Part shown: positions 1-5,964 of the stretch, one piece after another
How positions within the stretch are numbered: position 1 is the first letter of the stretch
Layout: each line of letters starts with the position of its first letter
Origin: Candidatus Aminicenantota bacterium
Lineage (GTDB): Bacteria; Acidobacteriota; Aminicenantia; UBA2199
Direction of reading: 5' to 3'
DNA: 11,730 bases
NCBI GenBank assembly: GCA_023137075.1
Contig: JAGLQA010000640.1
Location: 1-11,730, forward strand
Position numbers and translations under genes: made by a program
The notes under the pieces: model-generated
Database searches by the model: none
Told to the model about the DNA's origin: nothing
Seen by the model: only the letters and a program-made list of their open reading frames with translations

Positions 1-296
1 TGGAGGATGACGAATCCTTCGTATTCGTCGTAATTTTCCTTTATAACATCCGCCATTTCCTTCCACTCTTTAGGACCGATATTGCATGAGTCGAGGGGTT
101 TTGTACTATAAGCGTCTACCCTAAAACCAAGAATCTTCTCACTTTTCTTCAGGGGTTCTGTTAAATCTTTGAATGTATCCCAATCCACTACTACCTGTGG
201 GCTGTCGGGATCATTCGGATCTTTCGGCATACTGCCGATGGTACCACCGGTATAGATAACAAATACGCCTTTATTATTCATTTCTTTTTTATTCAT
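1..296 (-). CDS. L-asparaginase, type I family, N-terminal part (cut by window edge)
   Basis: The first 98 codons of a minus-strand gene are present; the rest lies left of the window. The start of the asparaginase fold is recognisable: a short beta strand followed by IYTGGTIGSMP at about residues 14-24, whose threonine (T19) is at the position of the first catalytic nucleophile of asparaginases. Later come PLDSCNIGPKEW and EGFVILH, which lead into the place where the second catalytic motif (HGTDT) is expected just beyond the edge. Family knowledge: these cytoplasmic enzymes hydrolyse L-asparagine to aspartate and ammonia. The ATG at 296 is preceded by a good ribosome-binding site (AGGAGAG, about 7 bases upstream) and a sigma70-like promoter at 375-403. 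It is clearly diverged from the asparaginase domain of the upstream fusion gene, so it is not a recent duplicate. Whether it is a plain asparaginase or also fused to another domain cannot be seen. Confidence 0.85.
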   Translation of the reverse strand, partial: MNKKEMNNKGVFVIYTGGTIGSMPKDPNDPDSPQVVVDWDTFKDLTEPLKKSEKILGFRVDAYSTKPLDSCNIGPKEWKEMADVIKENYDEYEGFVIL

Positions 297-374
297 TGTA
301 ATCTCTCCTGAATTTTAATGGGAGTAATTAAAGAAAAAATATTTGATTGTCGCATTTCAGCTTCTTGAAAAATT

Positions 375-403
375 ATCATACCAATAAACAGGTAATAAAT
401 CAA
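375..403 (-). promoter_or_regulatory. Sigma70-like promoter for the left-edge asparaginase gene
   Basis: On the minus strand TTGATT (398-403), a 17-base spacer and TATGAT (375-380) form a near-consensus -35/-10 pair about 80 bases upstream of the ATG at 296. It lies in the 157-base gap after the ATPase-asparaginase fusion gene, so the left-edge gene can be transcribed independently of the TIR operon. No convincing terminator hairpin was seen in this gap, so read-through from the operon is also possible. Confidence 0.55.
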
Positions 404-453
404 GATTTCACATGCTTGAGTTTCATTCTTTCTCATTTCAATTACCTTGAAAA

Positions 454-2679
454 CTACCCCAGCACTTTGATTTTGTCAACTTCACCTATGTAGCTGTGAG
501 CCATTAATTTTTTTATCTCTTCCAATTTGTATTGTTCTTTTAGATCACCACTCATAATATCCTTTTCTATTTGTGGCAGCAGCCACATCAATTTGGTAAG
601 CGCTGCGGAACTGGTCATATTTCCGGCAGATATTACCCCTAATTGCAGTGGTTCGGTGGCAGGGATATATTTATCTGTGAACTCCGGATTTATAGGATAC
701 CTGGACGTAATGATGACGGGAATTTGATGCTTCTTGATTGCTTTCCCGAGGACCGGCATCAGGTTGTATTTACTTTCTCTCGTAGGCAGGTTCCCGATAC
801 CGAGGCTTTCAATAATAATACCCTTAATATTGCCGGATTCGATCAGCATATCCAACCATGTAGGATCAAATCCTGGATATTGGCCGATTTGAAGCACCCG
901 GTCATCAAATTCATTGTCACATTCCATCTTCCTCGTCTCGTCTTTCCACAGGCTTTCTTTTTGAATTTCAATCTCCTCTGTGATTATGGCCAGGGGTTTG
1001 AACGTAGGTGAGTGGAAGCCCTTGAAAAGATAGTCGTTATACTTCTGCGCCCTGACGGCCCGGTAAACCTCGTCGCCAAAGCTGATCACCGCTTCAGGTA
1101 TGTCTTTGGAAGCGATCATGCAGGCGCGGGAAAGATTGGCCATAGCATCGCCGTGAGGGATATTATAGGGGGTCTGAGCTCCTACAAAAACCACCGGATT
1201 TTTTATGCCGGGCCCAAGGGCAAAGGCAACGGCGGATGCCGTAAACGTCATGGTATCCGTACCGTGAACAATGACAAATCCATCGTACCCATCATTTCTC
1301 CTGTCGTAAATGTCCCTTGCAATTTGTGCCCAATCTTCCGGGAATATATTTGCTCCATCTTTAGGCTTGGCGGGGAGATAATTGATGTCGGCAATTGCTT
1401 TTAGACCTGGATACACATCGAAAAATTCCTCCTTGTTCTGAGGGGGAACCATTTTATTGTCGTGCTCCACCATGCCAAGCGTGCCCCCGGCGTTGATGAG
1501 GCAAATGTTTGGTCTTTCCTTTACTGCGTAAGAAGGGATAAACAGCGGTGAATACCAGTCGCGGGTTCCCATACCGCTTTCGGTTCTTTTGCACCATTTC
1601 TCATCGAACATACGCCTGAACATGGGTGAGCGCACATCCAGAAACCGGTTATCCACAAATTTTGTCAGGCCGGTCGTATATAAAATAGCCAGTACTTCTT
1701 CAGGGATAGTTGTTAAATCTACAAGACCATCTAGTATATTTCGATATACTCCAAGCACTGCAAATGCATATCGCTCCCTCTCCACGATAAAATCCCGGGG
1801 GGCTTTAAAAATGGGTAAACCAAAAATGGGATTAATGGCATTTTGTACTATTTCATCGATCAAAGGCGTTATGTCCGATATGTCTTTCCCGTCGGTTTCG
1901 TTGAACCGGTGCATCAAATAAGCAGTCAGGAAAGGATGTCCCCCGGTTTGGTTTAATATCTCCTTACCAATACTGAAACGCATTTTTTCGTCTTCAATTA
2001 TCAATCCTTCAATCCATTGCTTCACCGTCGTCTCACTGGTGTCAAAGTCCGGCAGAGGGAAATGAGAACCTACTTTGAATGATGATTTAATTGTATCTTT
2101 TAGAAGGAGAGACGGATGAGCAATCGCCGCAAGGATAAAAGATATTCTTAACTGGTGTCTTTCACTGAAGATGATATGAATTGCCCTGAAAAAATCATCG
2201 GTAAAATATCCCCATTCTCCAAATCTATCCAGTTCATCGAAAACCACCACCAGGGAATGTTTTATTTTTCCCCGGATAAAATTTTTAAAAAAATCAATGA
2301 ATTGAACCGTCAAGGATGTTTTATTGGAATAAGTCTCGCACCACAAGTTGAAATCTGACTCATTCAATTGTAGGTTATTTACTATCATCTTCATAACGCC
2401 ATGGAACCAAAGTAAGCCTCTTTGACTTTCAGTAATATCTTTCGGGAACGAAGAAAGAAGCCTGAAATCGATAAATACAAATTTATAGTCGGTGTGGGCC
2501 AATTGCTCTCCCACGCTCCAGGCCATGGAGGTTTTTCCGCATTGACGTGGGGCGGTTATAATGGCAAGATTTTCGTTCTCTTTTAATAGGTTGTAAATTC
2601 GATTATCTTCATTTCGATCTACGTAGATGCAATCCGTACCATGTCGAACGATACCGCCGGCAAATTCATAACGTTTCAT
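454..2679 (-). CDS. AAA-like (STAND-type) P-loop ATPase fused to a type I L-asparaginase domain
   Basis: This is a 741-residue two-part protein. The N-terminal part (about 1-365) is a P-loop ATPase of the kind called 'AAA-like domain': Walker A APRQCGKTS at 43-51, Walker B VVVFDELDRF at 144-153 (D148, E149), a GGHPFL motif at 246-251, then a helical, probably winged-helix, segment to about 365. The C-terminal part (about 390-720) is a full type I asparaginase: NAGGTLG with catalytic-position T400, HGTDT with T474 and D475, RAQKYNDYLFKGFHSP with K546, and a C-terminal NMTSSAALTKL helix. That last motif reads D-M-T-x-E-A in ordinary members, so two usually acidic positions are changed; activity is likely but unproven. 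No signal peptide or membrane helix is seen, so it is cytoplasmic. Its ATG overlaps the TIR gene's stop codon (ATGA), which indicates translational coupling; AAAGGAA lies about 12 bases upstream. Likely role, by inference: a nucleotide-controlled effector that depletes asparagine. Confidence 0.85.
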   Translation of the reverse strand: MKRYEFAGGIVRHGTDCIYVDRNEDNRIYNLLKENENLAIITAPRQCGKTSMAWSVGEQLAHTDYKFVFIDFRLLSSFPKDITESQRGLLWFHGVMKMIVNNLQLNESDFNLWCETYSNKTSLTVQFIDFFKNFIRGKIKHSLVVVFDELDRFGEWGYFTDDFFRAIHIIFSERHQLRISFILAAIAHPSLLLKDTIKSSFKVGSHFPLPDFDTSETTVKQWIEGLIIEDEKMRFSIGKEILNQTGGHPFLTAYLMHRFNETDGKDISDITPLIDEIVQNAINPIFGLPIFKAPRDFIVERERYAFAVLGVYRNILDGLVDLTTIPEEVLAILYTTGLTKFVDNRFLDVRSPMFRRMFDEKWCKRTESGMGTRDWYSPLFIPSYAVKERPNICLINAGGTLGMVEHDNKMVPPQNKEEFFDVYPGLKAIADINYLPAKPKDGANIFPEDWAQIARDIYDRRNDGYDGFVIVHGTDTMTFTASAVAFALGPGIKNPVVFVGAQTPYNIPHGDAMANLSRACMIASKDIPEAVISFGDEVYRAVRAQKYNDYLFKGFHSPTFKPLAIITEEIEIQKESLWKDETRKMECDNEFDDRVLQIGQYPGFDPTWLDMLIESGNIKGIIIESLGIGNLPTRESKYNLMPVLGKAIKKHQIPVIITSRYPINPEFTDKYIPATEPLQLGVISAGNMTSSAALTKLMWLLPQIEKDIMSGDLKEQYKLEEIKKLMAHSYIGEVDKIKVLG

Positions 2680-4214
2680 TTTGTTTTTATTTCCTTTTTA
2701 ATCGCATTTTTTATGAATTCAGAAGATGGTTCATGGTCCAAGTTGACGATACCTAGTTTATACAATTCTTCAAATAAATCCTCTATAACTTTATAATCAT
2801 CCTTTGTTTTCTCTTCCGATTTTAGAATTTCAAATACTGAAACCATGTTTATATTTAGTTTTTTAATTTTAAGAACCAGTTCAAATACTTCTTTCACACT
2901 ATCCCAATAACCCCTGTAATTATTCATCGGCATAAAAGCCCTCTTTTTAATATTCTCAAAATTGTACCCCTGGGAAAGATTATAACAGGCAAGATGAGAT
3001 AAGTGTGGCTGACCGCCAAATAATTCCAGTATCTTTTCTGCAGTATGCTTTATATCGGTTTCTATTTCATAAATATTTAAAAGACTTTCTATTTCAGTGT
3101 GCCCAAAATTCAAAATCGGGATATTAGCTGCCTGGGTACGAAGTGGAGAATCATACACAGCAGAATAGCTTAATGTGGTCATGGCGGCAATAGTTATTAA
3201 TCGATCGAAGGGAGCTTCAGTCTGGTTTGTACGAAGCATGTACAACCAACGGATCAGTTCATTCAATGTTTCCTGATCTTTTGATTGGCTGAGTAATAAA
3301 TCCATCGAGTCGATTATTAAAAAGGTTTTCTCCTCCTTTTTAAGGTTGATTTTAAGATACTCAAGCAGCATTTCTTTCGACCAGCGAACATGCCCTTTGT
3401 CACCTTTATTCTCAGAGGCTTTACCAATTCTCTTTTTTACACTCGAATCATCAATAGTTTGAGATATAAAACCAAAAACCTCTTCGGTAGTAAAACTCTC
3501 TTTGTGTCTGATTTTCCAGAAATCCACGTGAATCGTATGATAGTTTTGCCTCTCAGAGTTAGCCTTAAATTTCCGGAGCAGCGATGTTTTTCCACATTGA
3601 ATGCCACCGATAATTAAATACATTGTTGCTGGGCTTGCAGTGTTCAGTAATAAATTTAGCTGATTGTCGGCAGGCCTTATAATATAATTGCTGGAATCCA
3701 CACTTAAAGGTCCCCCAGGAGGATACCTTCGGGCAGCAATCTTATCTCTACATAAATCAATTGCTTTTTTAATTCCTGCTAATATATCGGTGAATGCTTC
3801 ATCATCATTACTCCAGAATTTTGTGTTCTTCACGGGTTTACCTTTTTCTGGCAGTACCTTTAATTTTCTTAACGGATCTACTGACTTCCAATCGCAGTCT
3901 CTTAGAATCACAGGTATAACCTCAGCTTTTCCTCTGGTGTGCAGTTCCATTGCTTCTTTCAATTCAACATTGATAATATATTCGGAAACCAGGAAATCGG
4001 GACTCACTAAAGGTAATATCATGTCGGAGGTTTCCATTTCTTTCTTAATACTTTTGTCCCAATCCTCACCAGGAATGCCTTTTCCATCGTGCCAAATATT
4101 GATAAATCCTTTATGTTTCAAGGTGGTCAGGTGGATTTCCAGTCGTTGTTTCAGATTTTCATCCTTATGAGAATACATGATAAATATCTTTACGCCCTTT
4201 AACTGTTCGCTCAT
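2676..4214 (-). CDS. TIR domain - P-loop ATPase protein
   Basis: The protein has 512 residues from the ATG at 4214. A TIR domain spans about 7-155: KIFIMYSHKDE (9-19) is box 1, and SPDFLVSEYIINVELKEAM contains E84, which lines up with the glutamate needed for NAD+ cleavage in active TIR enzymes. PVILRDCDW (101-109) is typical of bacterial TIR proteins. A P-loop ATPase follows: Walker A GGIQCGKTS (203-211), Walker B TFLIIDSMDLL (297-307), FGGQPHL (399-405), then a helical, winged-helix-like end (about 440-495). No WD40 or TPR sensor repeats are present. The open frame extends to an ATG at 4319, but those 35 extra codons overlap a better ORF in another frame (4222-4371). The start is therefore placed at 4214, 7 bases after that ORF's stop; no Shine-Dalgarno precedes it, which fits coupled translation. 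Known TIR-ATPases act in anti-phage defence by destroying NAD+ or making signals; that role here is inferred. Confidence 0.85.
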   Translation of the reverse strand: MSEQLKGVKIFIMYSHKDENLKQRLEIHLTTLKHKGFINIWHDGKGIPGEDWDKSIKKEMETSDMILPLVSPDFLVSEYIINVELKEAMELHTRGKAEVIPVILRDCDWKSVDPLRKLKVLPEKGKPVKNTKFWSNDDEAFTDILAGIKKAIDLCRDKIAARRYPPGGPLSVDSSNYIIRPADNQLNLLLNTASPATMYLIIGGIQCGKTSLLRKFKANSERQNYHTIHVDFWKIRHKESFTTEEVFGFISQTIDDSSVKKRIGKASENKGDKGHVRWSKEMLLEYLKINLKKEEKTFLIIDSMDLLLSQSKDQETLNELIRWLYMLRTNQTEAPFDRLITIAAMTTLSYSAVYDSPLRTQAANIPILNFGHTEIESLLNIYEIETDIKHTAEKILELFGGQPHLSHLACYNLSQGYNFENIKKRAFMPMNNYRGYWDSVKEVFELVLKIKKLNINMVSVFEILKSEEKTKDDYKVIEDLFEELYKLGIVNLDHEPSSEFIKNAIKKEIKTK

Positions 4215-4221
4215 TTTGAAA

Positions 4222-4371
4222 TTATACCATATTTGGCCGGATCCTGTGCCAGGAATCGATCTTTTTTTTTGATTCCCACCGCCATAAGTAGAATCCCTGC
4301 TCTTTATAAATCGCGTCATCTTTATCTAAATCGGCAATATATACCCAAACTGGCTTCGACGAATCAGGCAT
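4222..4371 (-). CDS. Small 49-residue protein, first main ORF of the TIR operon
   Basis: ATG at 4371 opens a 49-codon frame ending in TAA at 4222-4224. It has the best ribosome-binding site in the left block: AAGGGAGGTAA, about 6 bases before the ATG. The composition is protein-like: VWVYIADLDKDDAIYKEQG in the first half and a tryptophan/basic stretch FYLWRWESKKKIDSWHRI in the second. I recognise no family. It overlaps, in a different frame, the first 35 codons of the longest possible reading of the TIR gene. The TAA is 7 bases before the ATG at 4214, so translation of the TIR protein is probably coupled to it. Within the operon it could be a small sensor, inhibitor or antitoxin-like partner of the TIR-ATPase, or only a translated leader. 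Confidence 0.6.
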   Translation of the reverse strand: MPDSSKPVWVYIADLDKDDAIYKEQGFYLWRWESKKKIDSWHRIRPNMV

Positions 4372-4385
4372 TTTAGTTACCTCCC

Positions 4386-4436
4386 TTAATCGATTTGCAA
4401 ATTTTTCTCATTGTATTCGACAATATAAACCGGCAT
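4386..4436 (-). CDS. Possible 16-residue leader ORF
   Basis: On the minus strand an ATG at 4436 is preceded by GAGGA at good spacing and opens a 16-codon ORF reading MPVYIVEYNEKNLQID. Its TAA abuts the strong Shine-Dalgarno of the 49-residue ORF, leaving 14 bases between stop and next start. It lies within the predicted 5' leader of the TIR operon. It may be a leader peptide coupling translation, or chance; a 28-codon ORF in another frame overlaps the same stretch. It is too short to assign on composition alone. Confidence 0.25.
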   Translation of the reverse strand: MPVYIVEYNEKNLQID

Positions 4437-4473
4437 ATTCTATCCTCGTTCATCATAGGCTCTCAAAACTATA

Positions 4474-4502
4474 AATATATCAGGAAATAGCTATTTTTTC
4501 AA
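4474..4502 (-). promoter_or_regulatory. Sigma70-like promoter of the TIR/asparaginase operon, with palindrome in the spacer
   Basis: Minus-strand TTGAAA (4497-4502), a 17-base spacer and TATATT (4474-4479) form a near-consensus promoter about 100 bases upstream of the 49-codon ORF. The spacer contains the perfect 12-bp inverted repeat AAATAGCTATTT (4485-4496). A palindrome between -35 and -10 is a classic position for a repressor operator, but no regulator gene is visible beside it. Confidence 0.55.
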
Positions 4503-4610
4503 CAGTTTTTCGTTATTTTTGAAAAAATTTTCTTGATATCCTTCTTTGCTTGTTTGATAAAGAGTAACTTATATGTCCTCACCTTCGAGTTTCTCAGGAG
4601 TAATGAATTC
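4499..4610 (-). pseudogene. Probable relic of a type II toxin-antitoxin pair (RelE/YoeB-like toxin start)
   Basis: From a GTG at 4582 the minus strand reads 27 codons beginning VRTYKLLFIKQAKKDIKKI and then stops (TGA at 4499-4501). This resembles the N-terminus of RelE/Txe/YoeB-family mRNA-cleaving toxins, which start with a strand like YKL-F-KQA-KD-KK and normally run to about 85-95 residues, so three quarters would be missing. Just upstream and overlapping it, another frame reads EFITPEKLEGEDI and stops at 4569-4571, as expected for an antitoxin C-terminus that overlaps its toxin's start. The rest of the antitoxin is interrupted by stops. The similarity is judged by eye and short, so chance is possible. 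The operon's -35 box sits at the broken end of this relic. Confidence 0.35.
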
Positions 4611-4746
4611 ACCCGCTCCATTTCCTATTTAGCTTTTAAAGAAATCGAAAGAAATCTATTGGAAATCCTTATTCTTTTCATAATGAAACTATAAATATTT
4701 TTTTTCTATCATAATTAGGAGTGTTCTTACACTTTTAGCATTGTTA
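4611..4746. other. AT-rich gap without recognisable genes
   Basis: This is the middle part of the 537-base gap between dut and the TIR operon. It is strongly AT-rich, with runs such as AAATATTTTTTTT near 4694-4706. The only structure seen is a weak inverted repeat AGTGT-TCTT-ACACT near 4720-4733, with no run of T directly after it in the minus direction. No coding frame, tRNA or CRISPR-like repeat was found. Confidence 0.5.
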
Positions 4747-4842
4747 CCCAAAACCGTTCTGGATTTTGGGAGCGTCTCACCCTCCGCAGGACTTTCCTGC
4801 TCCGGGTTCGCAAGCCGCTCAGGGGCAGGTCGACACACCTGC
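4747..4842. repeat. GC-rich multi-hairpin element (dispersed-repeat or structured-RNA candidate)
   Basis: Four complementary arms lie within 96 bases: CCCAAAA (4747-4753) with TTTTGGG (4764-4770), extendable by CC/GG across one bulged base; GAGCG (4770-4774) with CGCTC (4816-4820); inside that, CCC (4780-4782) with GGG (4804-4806) and GCAGGA (4786-4791) with TCCTGC (4795-4800), separated by a symmetric 3x3 internal loop; and GCAGGT (4825-4830) with ACCTGC (4837-4842). The stretch is markedly GC-richer than its flanks. It lies in the 3' region after dut on the minus strand. The layout suits a REP/MITE-like palindromic repeat or a folded RNA; no T-run makes it a standard terminator, and it does not fit a tRNA. 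Strand and class are unresolved. Confidence 0.5.
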
Positions 4843-4908
4843 AGTACTAAAAAGCCTTCATCTTCCCATTTCCCGTGGCTAAAATTAGAATTTCGGATTA
4901 TTGGCGCT

Positions 4909-5340
4909 CTACTTCACTCCTGTGGATCCGAACCCCCCGGCTCCCCTTCCCGTCTCCGATACAGCGTCAACCTGGATAACATCAACGAATAATACCGGTT
5001 TAATCACCATCTGGGCGATTTTCATGCCTTCTTCCACCACAAACTTTTTCTTACCGTGATTGATCAGGATGACCTTTATTTCACCTCTATAACCGTGATC
5101 GATGGTACCCGGGGTATTGAGAACCGTCACCGCGTGTTTTAATGCCAGTCCACTCCTGGGCCTGATCTGTGCTTCCGTGTTTTCCGGCAGTTCGATAATA
5201 ATTCCCGTTTTTACAAGCGCACTCTCTCCCGGTAGAATCTCCTTTTTTTCAATCGAGAAGAGATCCAAACCGGCATCTCCCGGATGGGCCCTCCGGGGTA
5301 ATATGGCACTGTCACTCAGCAACTTAACTTTTATCTGCAT
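4909..5340 (-). CDS. dut: Deoxyuridine 5'-triphosphate nucleotidohydrolase (dUTPase)
   Basis: This enzyme hydrolyses dUTP to dUMP and pyrophosphate, keeping uracil out of DNA and feeding thymidylate synthesis. The 143-residue length is normal for the trimeric family, and all five signature motifs are present in order: AHPGDAGLDLF (18-28), PRSGLA (61-66), GTIDHGYRGEI (78-88; D81 is at the catalytic aspartate position and Y84 excludes ribose), GMKIAQMVI (105-113), and the glycine-rich C-terminal arm RGAGGFGSTG (132-141) that closes over the substrate. It starts 2 bases after the stop of the unknown 166-residue gene (TAAGCATG) and has no clear Shine-Dalgarno, so it is probably translated by coupling with that gene. 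The stop is followed by a non-coding gap with a multi-hairpin element. Confidence 0.97.
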   Translation of the reverse strand: MQIKVKLLSDSAILPRRAHPGDAGLDLFSIEKKEILPGESALVKTGIIIELPENTEAQIRPRSGLALKHAVTVLNTPGTIDHGYRGEIKVILINHGKKKFVVEEGMKIAQMVIKPVLFVDVIQVDAVSETGRGAGGFGSTGVK

Positions 5341-5342
5341 GC

Positions 5343-5843
5343 TTATTCTATTTCGTGATAGTAGCCCAATATCTTCTTTTTATATTCATCGTCGAATTTT
5401 TCTTTGTTTTCCACTATATGAAGGCCGATATCAAGGCCCATCCCCTCATATCTATATGTGGTAATGCGTTTTAAAAACCCGGGGCTTATAAAGGGCTGTG
5501 TCAGTACTTGAAAGAATTCCGAAAACAGGTTATCTATATTACTATCTAATAACTCCCCGGCTATGCCTTTCAGCGATATTTCAAAAAGAGAATACTCTTC
5601 CAGTCCCAACACCTCGCAGGTATAGACATCGAGAACAAATTTATCCATCAGGAACGTATCTTTGAGGGTAATGACGGTTATAACCCCGCTCTCATCGCAT
5701 TGAATTCCTTCTTCCGCTATCCTATTCCCATATTGTTCCGCGGCAACATAATAATACTTCATGTCTATCTCCGGGCTAATTTTAAAATAACCTGCCTCTT
5801 TTGTCAAATTTGATGTCGTAACTTCGCACTTTCCGAAAATCAT
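5343..5843 (-). CDS. Conserved-looking protein of unknown function upstream of dut
   Basis: This is a 166-residue soluble protein that I do not recognise. It starts at ATG 5843 with AGGGAGAG close upstream. It is acidic, with no signal peptide or membrane helix. Regions that stand out are EIDMKYYYVAAEQYGNRI (25-42), an aromatic stretch, and TTYRYEGMGLDIGLHIVEN (128-146), followed by a charged C-terminal end DDEYKKKILGYYHEIE. Patterns of alternating hydrophobic residues (for example GVITVITLKDTF) suggest a mixed alpha/beta fold. The 2-base gap to dut indicates the same transcript and tight expression coupling, but does not by itself imply a role in nucleotide metabolism. No strong promoter was seen in the 121 bases before it, so it may be read from the membrane-protein promoter when transcription passes the hairpin at 5917-5944. 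Confidence 0.75.
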   Translation of the reverse strand: MIFGKCEVTTSNLTKEAGYFKISPEIDMKYYYVAAEQYGNRIAEEGIQCDESGVITVITLKDTFLMDKFVLDVYTCEVLGLEEYSLFEISLKGIAGELLDSNIDNLFSEFFQVLTQPFISPGFLKRITTYRYEGMGLDIGLHIVENKEKFDDEYKKKILGYYHEIE

Positions 5844-5916
5844 TCTCTCCCTACCACGAGAAAAACACTGTTCCCAGTCAGAGATTTTTTTGACTTTCCT
5901 CTTTGACCGGAATCAA

Positions 5917-5944
5917 CCGGATGGGGAAGTTTCTCCCCATCCGG
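5917..5944 (-). terminator. Strong 11-bp hairpin after the membrane-protein gene
   Basis: CCGGATGGGGA (5917-5927) and TCCCCATCCGG (5934-5944) form a perfect 11-bp GC-rich stem with a 6-base loop, beginning about 20 bases after the TAA of the gene at 5965-6825. This is the usual place for a terminator, but in the minus direction no T-run follows. It may act as a weak or factor-assisted terminator, or as an mRNA 3'-end stabiliser that sets the relative levels of the membrane protein and the dut pair. Confidence 0.5.
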
Positions 5945-5964
5945 CGGGTTCTTGTATTTAACTA

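Noticed and set aside
4215..4319. N-terminal extension of the TIR protein from an ATG at 4319
   Set aside because: It has no ribosome-binding site, the composition is unlike a TIR N-terminus, and it overlaps a 49-codon ORF with a very strong Shine-Dalgarno in another frame. The ATG at 4214 fits the domain start.
4800..4842. tRNA-like GGTTCGCAA stretch
   Set aside because: It resembles a T-loop, but the flanking five bases do not pair and no acceptor or anticodon stem can be built on either strand.
4741..4992. Plus-strand 83-codon ORF over the hairpin element and the end of dut
   Set aside because: Half of it is antisense to dut and the rest is translated palindromes. It has no ribosome-binding site or protein-like pattern.
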